A stretch of DNA of 64,000 bases from Flavobacterium notoginsengisoli (GTDB lineage Bacteria; Bacteroidota; Bacteroidia; Flavobacteriales; Flavobacteriaceae). Shown piece after piece: positions 54,601 through 63,911 of this stretch. The DNA lies in contig NZ_JACHLB010000003.1 of assembly GCF_014207905.1 (NCBI RefSeq), forward strand, positions 538,547 through 602,546, given 5' to 3'. A program made the position numbers and the translations under genes. Under the pieces are notes generated by a model. The model saw only the letters and a list, made by a program, of their open reading frames with translations, did no database searches and was not told the origin of the DNA. The first letter of the stretch is position 1. Each line of letters begins with the position of its first letter.

Positions 54601-55198
54601 AGTTTACAAAAAAGACGGAACAATTGTTACTTCTACTCAAGGTATTGCTTCAATTGACAAAGACGATTTGAAAAAAATGGGAACCACTTTTGCACCTTAT
54701 TTCGGTGGATTTATGAATGATTTCTCTTTTAAAAATTTCAGATTAGGCGTTCAGATTACATATTACGCAGGGCATGTATTTAGAAATACAGTTTTACAAA
54801 ATTATCCTTCGTATTCTGGAGTACAATATGGAGCTGTTGCAAAAGACGAATTAGTTGCTGAACGTTGGAGACAAGCTGGAGATGAAGCTACTACAAACGT
54901 TCCTGGTTTGGCAAACATTAGCTACAACAGTTTAAACCGCTATCAATATGCTGATATAAATGTGCTGTCAGCTGATAACGTTAGATTACAGCAAGTTTCA
55001 TTAGGCTATAATGTACCATCAGAATACTTACAAAAAACATTTATTAAGTCATTAAGTTTCAATTTTGCGGCAAGAAATTTAGGATTATTATGGGCTAAGA
55101 ATGATTTAGGAATCGATCCGCAATATTTGTCAAACGGTAACTATAATACGCTTGCACCGCAACGTAACTATACATTACAGTTTAATTTAAGTTTTTAA
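51638..55198 (+). CDS. SusC/RagA-type TonB-dependent transporter with STN domain
   Basis: A 1186-residue outer-membrane transporter. After a signal peptide comes the STN signalling domain ([19 protein letters not shown] to QVVVKRN, about 50-120), then a carboxypeptidase-like repeat ([20 protein letters not shown]), the plug with [26 protein letters not shown], and a long beta-barrel. STN domains couple to FecR proteins, in line with the two genes upstream. It forms a lid-and-barrel complex with the SusD protein. Substrate is unknown; peptidases downstream suggest a peptide-type ligand. Confidence 0.93.
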   Translation: [1186 protein letters not shown]

Positions 55199-55215
55199 TT
55201 TTAAAAAATAGACTT

Positions 55216-56571
55216 ATGAAATTTCTAAAATCCACATTATATATATTCCTTCCTCTACTTTTATTAAACTCATGCCGAGATTATGTTGAAGTTGATCAGG
55301 TTGGAAACAATAGAATTTTAAAATACACCTCAGATTACAGAGCTTTAGCAAACAATTATAATGACATGACGGCTTCTGGCGGAATTTATCTTATTGCTAA
55401 TGCAGATGTTGAATTTCCAACAACTTATCAAAATGGAGTTACTACAATTTGGGGTAACAGCTACACTTGGCAAGATAGAATTTACGATCCTTCTCAAGGC
55501 GATTCGGATTGGACAGGATTATACAAAGCCGTTTATTACAGTAATGTAATTCTTGATGGTGTAATGGGCAGCGAAAAAGGAACTGATGCAGAAAAAAAAG
55601 AAATCTATGCCGAAGCTTTCGTACATAGAGCATTTGCGTATTTGCAGTTAGTTAATACTTACGGTCCTCAATTCGATCCTAATTCTGCCAATTCAGAAAA
55701 AGCAGTTCCGATATTATTAAAACCAGAATTGTTTTCTTCTTTAGAAAGAAGTACTGTTGGGCAAGTTTACGATCAAATTATTTCTGATTTAAAAAGCGCT
55801 TTGGAAAATGACATTCAGAACGATCCTCAATTCAATGTGCTTCCATCAAAAAGAGCCGTTTATGCATTGCTTGCTAGAACTTATTTGTTGATGGGACAAT
55901 ATCAGTTAAGTCTTGAAAATGCTGAGAAAGCTTTACAGATGCAAAGTGGCTTAATAGATTTAAAATCATTTGCGACAGCATATAGCTACCCTGTTTTAAT
56001 CCAGAATCCCGAAGTTATATTTTCTAAAACACTGCTTTTAACTTATAACGGAGCTCCATTATCTACAGAATTATTGAATAGTTTTAATGCTAATGATTTA
56101 CGTTACAATTATTACACTGCCGCAGGAACTAGCTTCTATCCTACTTACACTGGACGAGGTTTTGGAATATACACCTACAGTTATACAAACGGAATTAATA
56201 TTGGAGTTTCTGTTCCTGAAATGTATTTAATTGCTGCCGAATGTTATGCAAGAGGTGGGCAACCGCAAAAAGCAGTTGAATATTTGAACATTTTAAGAGC
56301 AAAAAGATACAAAGCTAATACTGCGTATCAGGTAAGCGCAACAACAAATATCGAAGCTTTAAATCTTGTTTTAACAGAAAGACAAAAAGAATTTATCGGA
56401 AGAGGTTTCCGTTGGTTTGATCAGCGAAGATTAAACTTAGACCCAGCTTTTCAGAAAACATACACACGAACTTTTAAAGGAACAACCTACACTTTAGCTC
56501 CTAACAGCGACGGATACGTATTCCCAATCAATCAAAATTATATCGATCTAAGCCCAGAGTTAGGGAAATAA
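55216..56571 (+). CDS. SusD/RagB-type nutrient-binding lipoprotein
   Basis: A 451-residue surface lipoprotein with lipobox LPLLLLNSC (Cys at about 20). Tetratricopeptide-like helices form the fold, and the family end motif RQKEFIGRGFRWFDQRR is present. It begins 17 bp after the SusC stop and acts as the substrate-binding lid on the SusC barrel. Its ligand cannot be read from sequence. Confidence 0.93.
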   Translation: MKFLKSTLYIFLPLLLLNSCRDYVEVDQVGNNRILKYTSDYRALANNYNDMTASGGIYLIANADVEFPTTYQNGVTTIWGNSYTWQDRIYDPSQGDSDWTGLYKAVYYSNVILDGVMGSEKGTDAEKKEIYAEAFVHRAFAYLQLVNTYGPQFDPNSANSEKAVPILLKPELFSSLERSTVGQVYDQIISDLKSALENDIQNDPQFNVLPSKRAVYALLARTYLLMGQYQLSLENAEKALQMQSGLIDLKSFATAYSYPVLIQNPEVIFSKTLLLTYNGAPLSTELLNSFNANDLRYNYYTAAGTSFYPTYTGRGFGIYTYSYTNGINIGVSVPEMYLIAAECYARGGQPQKAVEYLNILRAKRYKANTAYQVSATTNIEALNLVLTERQKEFIGRGFRWFDQRRLNLDPAFQKTYTRTFKGTTYTLAPNSDGYVFPINQNYIDLSPELGK

Positions 56572-56582
56572 AAAAACTTACA

Positions 56583-58559
56583 ATGTTTACAAAAATTAAG
56601 AATATCAAATTATTGGTATTGGCTTTCTGCGCCTTTACCTTACAAGTTACAAGTCAAGAAGTTAAATCCAGATTACAAGGAATGGTAGACGTTCCAATTC
56701 CAGGAGCAACTTTCAGTATGACTTATGATCCAAAAGGTGGACCATTAGAAAATGTGAAAAATATCAGCGGTTACGCTTATGTTTTCAATGATTACAGATG
56801 GGAAATCGAAGATCTTAAAGTGAAAAAAAATGGCGCTGTTTACAGCGCCGATTTTACAGTTCCAAAAAACTGTGCTTTCATGGCTTTTAAATTCTATGGC
56901 AATACCGAAAATGGATTAGTGACTGATACAAATCAAGATACTGGATACATGCTGGTTGCTTTTAAAGAACCAAAAGTAAAAATGCCAGGAGCAGATTTGG
57001 CTTGGGCAACTTTTAGAAATAAGGACTTTAATGGCCAGTTTGGCGGTTATTTCAAAGATTTTTCTATTGATGGAGATGCTACAGAATATTGGTTAAAGAA
57101 AGAAGTAAAAGATAATGGAAACAGATTTCCTGAGTTTTTTGACACTTACTTCAATGTATTGAAAAAACAAAAACCTGAGAAATTTGAGGAATTAGGAAGC
57201 AAATTTTTAGGAGATTTTACAAAAAACATGAAAGGTCTTCCTGAAGAAGTGTACACAAAAGTGCATCATATTTATTTATTTGATTTAAAGAACAAAACAA
57301 AGGCTGATTCTCTTGAAACTGTAATCACAAAACAATTTCCAAAAGGAGCTTTTGTAAGACAAAAAGCATATCAAAAAATTATGCCGATTGCCGACGCTAC
57401 AGAAAGAAACAAAGTAATGACACAGTTTTTGGCTGATTTCCCATACAATTCTGAAGTTCCGCCATCGCAGCAGTATTTCTATGATAATATTGCAAAAATG
57501 CAGTTTACTTACTATTTCGAAAACAAAGATTACAAAACGATTTTAGCAATGATTCCTAATATGAACTTTGCTAATCTTAATGATGCATACCACCAGAATA
57601 TTTCTAAAGCATTGTATTTAAAAACTGTTGATGCGGCAACTATAGAAACGATGGCTGTTCCGATTATTAAACTGATGCAACAGAAAGTAAACGATATGTC
57701 GTATATGCAAGGAATTTACTGGTCCCCAAATCAGGCGACAGAAAATGCAAAAAATCAGCTTAACAACGAATTGGTAATTCAGATTCGTATGTACGATATG
57801 CTGAAAAAATACAACGAAGTTTTAGAGACTTTTGCTTTGCTTCCTTTCGAAAAACGTTACGAAAAAGCTAGTGTAAACGACATTCATATTAAAGCTTTAG
57901 AAGCATTCAATAAACCAATTATTGAAGTTTTGAAAAATGCGGCAAGAGCCAATACTTTATCAGAAGGTGCAACGGCTAAGCTAAAAGAAATTTATTTAAA
58001 AGAAGGCAAAAAAGAAGCTGATTTTCCTGCTTATCTAGAGCAGTTGAAAAAAGAAAACAAAACTGAAGAAAAAATCGCTCTGATCGATATCGCTGCTCCA
58101 GCAATTAAAGTGCAGTCTGCTGACGGAAAAACAAAAGATTTGGCTTTAAATAGCGGTAAAATTATCGTAATCGATTTTTGGGCAACTTGGTGCGGACCTT
58201 GCAAAAAAGCTTTCCCTGCGATGCAACAATTGGTGAATAACTTTAAAGATGACAAACAAGTTGAAGTGTATTTTATAAGCACGCAAGAAACGAAAGAAGG
58301 TTACAAAAAAGAAGCTTTAGCTTATCTAAAAGAAAAAGGTTTAAAAATCAATACCTATTTTGATTTGGTTAAAAAAGGCGGAGGAACAAATAACGCTTCG
58401 TTTACCAACTATGCTCAAATCTTTAAATCAAGCGGTATTCCAAGAAAAGTGGTTATTAAAGACGGAAAAATCCGTTTTACGTCTGAAGGATATTCTGGAA
58501 ACCCAGGACAATTGGTTGACGAACTTACAAACGTTATCAACGCTTTAAAGAACGAATAA
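56583..58559 (+). CDS. TlpA-like thioredoxin-domain protein
   Basis: A 658-residue exported protein (signal peptide KLLVLAFCAFTLQVTSQ). The first 500 residues are mostly helical with no recognised domain. The C-terminal thioredoxin domain has DFWATWCGPCKKAFP with Cys537 and Cys540 as the redox pair, and IPRKVVIKDGKIRF with the cis-Pro loop. Such fusions are frequent in Bacteroidota SusC/SusD loci. It lies 11 bp after SusD. Partner substrates are unknown. Confidence 0.85.
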   Translation: MFTKIKNIKLLVLAFCAFTLQVTSQEVKSRLQGMVDVPIPGATFSMTYDPKGGPLENVKNISGYAYVFNDYRWEIEDLKVKKNGAVYSADFTVPKNCAFMAFKFYGNTENGLVTDTNQDTGYMLVAFKEPKVKMPGADLAWATFRNKDFNGQFGGYFKDFSIDGDATEYWLKKEVKDNGNRFPEFFDTYFNVLKKQKPEKFEELGSKFLGDFTKNMKGLPEEVYTKVHHIYLFDLKNKTKADSLETVITKQFPKGAFVRQKAYQKIMPIADATERNKVMTQFLADFPYNSEVPPSQQYFYDNIAKMQFTYYFENKDYKTILAMIPNMNFANLNDAYHQNISKALYLKTVDAATIETMAVPIIKLMQQKVNDMSYMQGIYWSPNQATENAKNQLNNELVIQIRMYDMLKKYNEVLETFALLPFEKRYEKASVNDIHIKALEAFNKPIIEVLKNAARANTLSEGATAKLKEIYLKEGKKEADFPAYLEQLKKENKTEEKIALIDIAAPAIKVQSADGKTKDLALNSGKIIVIDFWATWCGPCKKAFPAMQQLVNNFKDDKQVEVYFISTQETKEGYKKEALAYLKEKGLKINTYFDLVKKGGGTNNASFTNYAQIFKSSGIPRKVVIKDGKIRFTSEGYSGNPGQLVDELTNVINALKNE

Positions 58560-58583
58560 TTGCTTCTTGAAAATCAAAAAAAT

Positions 58584-61181
58584 ATGAAAAAAATAGTTTT
58601 ACTATGTGCACTCGCTTTGAGTGCGCATAGTTTATCTGCACAGAAAAAAGCAGTAGACGAATCGGCTTACCAATCATGGCAAAGAATTAATAGCAAATCT
58701 ATTTCTTATAATGGAAAGTGGATGTCTTACAGCACCGTTTTTCAGGATGAAGAAAAAGAAAACAAAAAGCAGATTATTATTCAGGAAGCTCCAAAAGGAA
58801 AACGTTTGGTGCTGGAAAATATCTCCGATTTAAAATTTATCGGAAAAAAAGACTGGATTCAATACAATAAAAAAGACAGTACACTTTTGCAAAACCTAAA
58901 AACAGGCGCAAAAAAACTTTGGAAAAGCAAACATTACACTAATGTTCTTGAAGGAACAGATTTCCTATATTACACACGTCCAGAAACTCCAAAAGGAAAA
59001 ATCTTTTTACAGCGTTTGGTTTGTTATAACTTAGAAAGTAACGATAGTACTTTTGTTAGCAATATTAAATCTTCTCGTTTTTTAAAGAACAAATCTATCG
59101 TTTACGTACAAATCGAAAATGATCAAATCTTTCTAAAACACGGAGCAATCGGCGGAAAACAAGAAACGGTTTATAGCGGGAAAGCATCAGATTTTGGAGA
59201 TTTTCAATTGAATGAAAAAGAAAACGGCGGAACTTTTACTTTAAAAGGTGCAAACAGCGCTGATTTCAACATGGTTTACTACTTTAATCTAAACAATAAT
59301 TCGACTAAAGTTTTATTCAATTATGATGAAATAACTTTAAACGATCCTAATTTCACGATTTCAAGAGTGGCATATTCGTTAAATGAAAATAGCAATCTAA
59401 TTTCGTTAGTGGTAAACTCTAATAAACGTCCTGAAAATACACAGATTCCAAAATCGAATATTGAAATCTGGAAATACGACCAAGGGACAATGGAACGTAG
59501 ACAGGAATTATTAAGAAATTCTAAAACGCTTCCAAGCGAGCCAAAATTCGTTTACGATATCCAAAATAAAAAAGTAATTAAAGTTGCTTCTATTGGCGAA
59601 TTTGATCAAGTTTTAATTCCAGAATCTAGAAATTACAAAGGTGTTTTTGCTATTGATAAAAAACCGTATACGATAGAAGTCGACTGGACTTTTAACGAAA
59701 GAAGCGATATTTATTGGATTGATGCTACAACAGGTAAATCAACTAAAATACTTACAGGCGTTTTTGGAGGTATAACTTGGAATCCACAAGGAAGTTTTGC
59801 GGTTATGTATGACGAAAAACAAAAAGTTTGGACCGTTTTTGATCCAGCAGCAATGCAGTTTAAAAACATCAGTTCACAGATTCCTTTTCCAGTTTCAGAT
59901 GATAATGTAGATATGAAAGCGGCGAATACTGCTTACGGAATTGCGGGCTGGTTAAACAATGGAAATACTGTTGTTTTATACGATCAGTTTGATTTGTGGG
60001 CAATCGATCTTACGAATCAGAAAAAAGCTTATTCTCTATCTCAAGGTTACGGAAGAAAAAACAAAGTGGAACTTCGCTATGGAGAAGAAGGATTTATTGG
60101 TGATTTAGATCAAAAGAAAACGGTTACTTTAACAGGTTTTGATTTCGATCATAAATCGAAAGGCGTTTATAAACTAACAAATAATAATTCGGTAACTAAA
60201 GTATTTGCAAATCCTGCGTATAATGTTCGAATTGAAGCAGTTTCTGGAGATAATTCAAGTGTTTTATTTTCAAAATCAAGCTATACCATTTTCCCAGATT
60301 TATGGTGGGGAACATCAAGTTTTGGATCACAATCTAAAATTACAGATATCAATCCGCAGCAAAAAGAATATGCTTGGGGAACTGCAAAAGTATTGACTTG
60401 GAAAACATTCAACGGAAAAGAAAACCAAGGAAATCTATATCTTCCAGACAATTATGACAGTAAAAAAACATATCCTGTAATTGTTCATTTCTACGAAAAA
60501 CATACAACAGAATTTAATACGTATCAATTGCCAGAATTAAGTTCTTCGAATATTAATATTCCAAGTTACTTAAGCAGAGGTTATATCGTGTTTCAGCCAG
60601 ACGTACATTATGTTTACGGCGATGTCGGAAACAGTGTTTACAATGATGTCATGAGCGGTGTTGAATATTTAATTGCAAACGGCATTACTGAAAAAGGTAA
60701 AATCGGAATTCAAGGACACAGTTTTGGCGGTTACGAAACTTCTTTCTTAACAACTAAAACCGATCTTTTCAATTGTGCGATTGTGGGTTCTGGCGTAAGC
60801 AACTTTACTGCTAATTATCCTGTAATGAGATCAAACGGTATTTCGACAATGTTTAAATACGAAGCCGATCAATACCGTATGGGAAGTTCAATGCATGACA
60901 ATTTGGACGGATACATTAAAAACTCGCCTTTATTTTCTGCAAAAAACATCAAAACACCAATTTTGATTTTCCATAATGATAATGACCGCGCGGTTCCATA
61001 TCAGGAAGGACAATCTTTATTCTTTGCACTTCGTCGTTTAGGAAAACCTGCTTTATTAATAAACTACAAAAAAGAAGGACATACTTTAGACGACGCCAGC
61101 AACAGAAAAGACTGGACACTCAAAATGCAGCAATATTTTGATTACTACTTAAAAGGTTCAGCAAAACCAGACTGGATGTAA
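58584..61181 (+). CDS. S9 family prolyl oligopeptidase-like peptidase
   Basis: An 865-residue exported protein. The start at 58584 (MKKIVLLCALALSAHSLSAQ) is chosen over the TTG at 58560 because the signal peptide begins there. The N-terminal two-thirds is a beta-propeller-like region with repeated strands, and the C-terminal alpha/beta hydrolase domain has GIQGHSFGGYE (nucleophile near Ser713), NDNDRAVPY (Asp) and KKEGHTLDD (His). It probably trims peptides in the periplasm. Gap to the TlpA-like gene is 24 bp, so the SusC-to-peptidase genes form one operon. Confidence 0.87.
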   Translation: MKKIVLLCALALSAHSLSAQKKAVDESAYQSWQRINSKSISYNGKWMSYSTVFQDEEKENKKQIIIQEAPKGKRLVLENISDLKFIGKKDWIQYNKKDSTLLQNLKTGAKKLWKSKHYTNVLEGTDFLYYTRPETPKGKIFLQRLVCYNLESNDSTFVSNIKSSRFLKNKSIVYVQIENDQIFLKHGAIGGKQETVYSGKASDFGDFQLNEKENGGTFTLKGANSADFNMVYYFNLNNNSTKVLFNYDEITLNDPNFTISRVAYSLNENSNLISLVVNSNKRPENTQIPKSNIEIWKYDQGTMERRQELLRNSKTLPSEPKFVYDIQNKKVIKVASIGEFDQVLIPESRNYKGVFAIDKKPYTIEVDWTFNERSDIYWIDATTGKSTKILTGVFGGITWNPQGSFAVMYDEKQKVWTVFDPAAMQFKNISSQIPFPVSDDNVDMKAANTAYGIAGWLNNGNTVVLYDQFDLWAIDLTNQKKAYSLSQGYGRKNKVELRYGEEGFIGDLDQKKTVTLTGFDFDHKSKGVYKLTNNNSVTKVFANPAYNVRIEAVSGDNSSVLFSKSSYTIFPDLWWGTSSFGSQSKITDINPQQKEYAWGTAKVLTWKTFNGKENQGNLYLPDNYDSKKTYPVIVHFYEKHTTEFNTYQLPELSSSNINIPSYLSRGYIVFQPDVHYVYGDVGNSVYNDVMSGVEYLIANGITEKGKIGIQGHSFGGYETSFLTTKTDLFNCAIVGSGVSNFTANYPVMRSNGISTMFKYEADQYRMGSSMHDNLDGYIKNSPLFSAKNIKTPILIFHNDNDRAVPYQEGQSLFFALRRLGKPALLINYKKEGHTLDDASNRKDWTLKMQQYFDYYLKGSAKPDWM

Positions 61182-61200
61182 TTTAATCCTTAAAAAATTA

Positions 61201-61315
61201 TACACTGATTTTACTGATTCGCTATCGCGAAGACGCTGATTAAACGGATTTTAATTTAAATATTTTATCTGTAAAATCCGCGTTTTCGCAAAGCGAATCC
61301 GTTTAATCCGTGTTC
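61201..61315. repeat. intergenic palindromic repeat element
   Basis: The two halves are imperfect inverted copies. GATTCGCTATCGCGAA and TTCGCAAAGCGAATC face each other, as do GATTAAACGGATT and AATCCGTTTAATCCGTG. Elements with the text ATCCGTTTAATCCGTGTTCC are known to me as a dispersed intergenic repeat of Flavobacterium; that recollection was not checked. It sits between the S9 and M16 genes. Confidence 0.6.
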
Positions 61316-61417
61316 CATTACAACTGTTTTTTTGAAGATTTCAAATGAACAGCAGGAACTTCTTATACCCTTTTCAAAATAAAATTCAATCAAAAAAAAG
61401 AACAATAACTATCAACA

Positions 61418-63910
61418 ATGAAAGCAAAATTAATTGTAGCGCATCTTTTATTCTTGGGATTAACCCAGGTTTCTGCGCAGTTTAAAACTACTTTTCCGTT
61501 ACCTAAAGAAGTGGTGCACGGAACGCTTCCAAACGGAATGCAATATTTTATCATGCACAACGAATGGCCGAAAGACAGAGCCGATTTTTATTTCGTTCAA
61601 AATGTAGGAGCTATTTTAGAAAATGATGATCAGGACGGGTTAGCGCACTTTCTAGAACATATGGCCTTTAACGGTACAGAACATTTTAAAGGAAAAGGAA
61701 TTATCAATATGCTGGAAAAGCAAGGTGTTTCTTTTGGAAAAGACATCAATGCTTACACCGCTTATGACGAAACGGTTTACAACATCAGTAACGTTCCTGC
61801 TGATAATAAAACTTTATTGGATTCTTGCATGTATGTGTTACACGACTGGTCAGGTTCTCTACTTTTAGCAAATAATGAAATCGATGCTGAAAGAGGTGTA
61901 ATTCGTGAAGAATGGCGTACCAGAAGAAACGCAGATTACCGAGCAGGAGAAAAAATTGACAAAGTAGTTTTTGCAGGTTCTAAATATGCAAAACGAAATG
62001 TAATTGGCGATTTGAATGTCATCAATAATTTCAAATATCAGGTTTTAAGAGATTATTACAAAAAGTGGTATCAACCGCAAAATCAGGCTGTCGTTATTGT
62101 AGGGGACATCGACACAGCTTTAATTGAAAAAAGGGTTAAAGAGATTTTCGGTTCGATACCTACTCCAAAGAAAATCAACAAAAGAGAATACGAAAAAATT
62201 CCGGTGCAAAAAGAAAACCGTTATGTTCTGGCAACCGACAAAGAGTTACAGCGCTCTGGAATTTCACTTTCGTACACGCAACCAAAACCATTAGTACAAG
62301 ACGAAGCAGAAATGACTAAAAGTATGCAGGAAAGTCTTGCTATGCAATTAATGAATATTCGTTTTGGAGAATATATTATTAATAATGAAACAGCAGGTTT
62401 GTCTTTTGGCGTTTCAAATAGCAATCTTTCTAGATTAGATAGCAAATTTTCATTGAATATTACACCTAAAAAAGGCAAATTTCTAGAAGCTTTTTCAGAA
62501 GCTTACAGAGAATTTGAAAGAGCCATTCAAAACGGATTTACACAACAGGAATTGGATCGTTTAAAAACCAAAATGCGAAGCAGTTATGAAAATCGTCTAA
62601 CGAATAAAGATAAAATCAGCAACGGATCTTGGGCAGAACAATTACAGATGTATTTCTTAGAATCGAATCCAGTTATGACAATGGATGAGGAATACAAATG
62701 GATGAATAATTTCTTGGACAAAGTTACATTACAGCAAATTAATACCGCTTTTAGAACTTTAGAACCAAAACAAAACTTAATCTTATCGGTTTCTGCTCCA
62801 GAAGATGCTGCAACTAAATTCCCCGAAGCAAATGACTATTGGAATGCGATGAAAACCATTTCAAGCAGCAAATTAGAACCTTACAAAGAAGAAGAACTTA
62901 CAGCTTCATTGGTAAAAGATGAATTGAAGGAAAAAGCTATTGTAAAAACAGAAGACATTAAAACATTCGCAAATGCGAAAAAATATACTTTGGCAAATGG
63001 AGCAAAAGTGATTATTTACCCAACCACATTAAGCAAAGACCAAATTTTGTTTTCTGCGTACAGTGCAGGAGGAAATTCTTTAGCAGACTGGCAAGATCTT
63101 CCTTCAACACAAATTGCAACTGCTGTAGCAGCATATTCTGGTTTAGGTGATTATAAATTTACCGATTTAAAAAAGAAACTTACTGGTAAAACAGCTAGTG
63201 TAAGTCCGTATATTGGTGGTTTATACGAAGGTTTTAACGGAAGCAGCAACAAAGAATCGCTTACTACTTTACTACAGCTAACTTATTTATATTTCCAACA
63301 TCCGAGATTTGACACAACAACTTTTGACAAAATCAAAGAGCAGTATCAAAACAAGTTAAACAATGCTCAGAACAACAATCAAAAGGCTTTAAGCGATACA
63401 ATCTCTGTTTTAAACAGTAATTACAATAAACGTAACTGGTTATTAACGCAAGATTTTATCAACGCTTTTGATTTGAATAAAGCGAAGAAATTCTATACCG
63501 AACGTTTTTCTAATGCAGGAGATTTTACTTTTTTATTCGTTGGAAACATTTCTGAAAAAGATATTGCTTTAATTAATACTTATTTAGGCAATATTCCATC
63601 AACTCCAAAAACAGAAAAATTCGTTGATCATAAAATTTTCATGAAAGACGGAAAAACAGAAAAAACAATTTTCAGAACAATGGATACGCCAAAAACAACG
63701 GTTTATCTTCATTTAGAGAACAAAGATGTTGAGTATTCTAAAAAGAATAAAATCTTAAGTTATATGGTTTCAGAATGGCTGACTAAACGTTATTTAGAAA
63801 CCATTCGTGAAGAAGAAGGTGGCAGTTACGGCGTACAAGTTGGAGCTGATTTATCACAGTCTCCTTCTCCATTGTTTTCACTAGAAATCAACTTTGACTG
63901 TAATCTGGAA
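61418..63910 (+). pseudogene. M16 (insulinase-type) zinc peptidase, 3' end lost to an insertion
   Basis: The open frame continues to 63973 (851 residues), but the natural protein seems to end near 63910. The signal peptide (LIVAHLLFLGLTQVSA) is followed by HFLEHMAFNG, the HxxEH zinc motif at residues 77-81, then two M16 halves. Intact family members are about 930 residues, so roughly 80-100 residues are missing. The last 20 codons (after NFDCNLEKA) run into TGACCA-repeat DNA that looks like an insertion-sequence end and contributes a spurious tail ending DFGSN. If the rest of the gene lies beyond the window, it is interrupted. Confidence 0.7.
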
Positions 63911-63911
63911 A

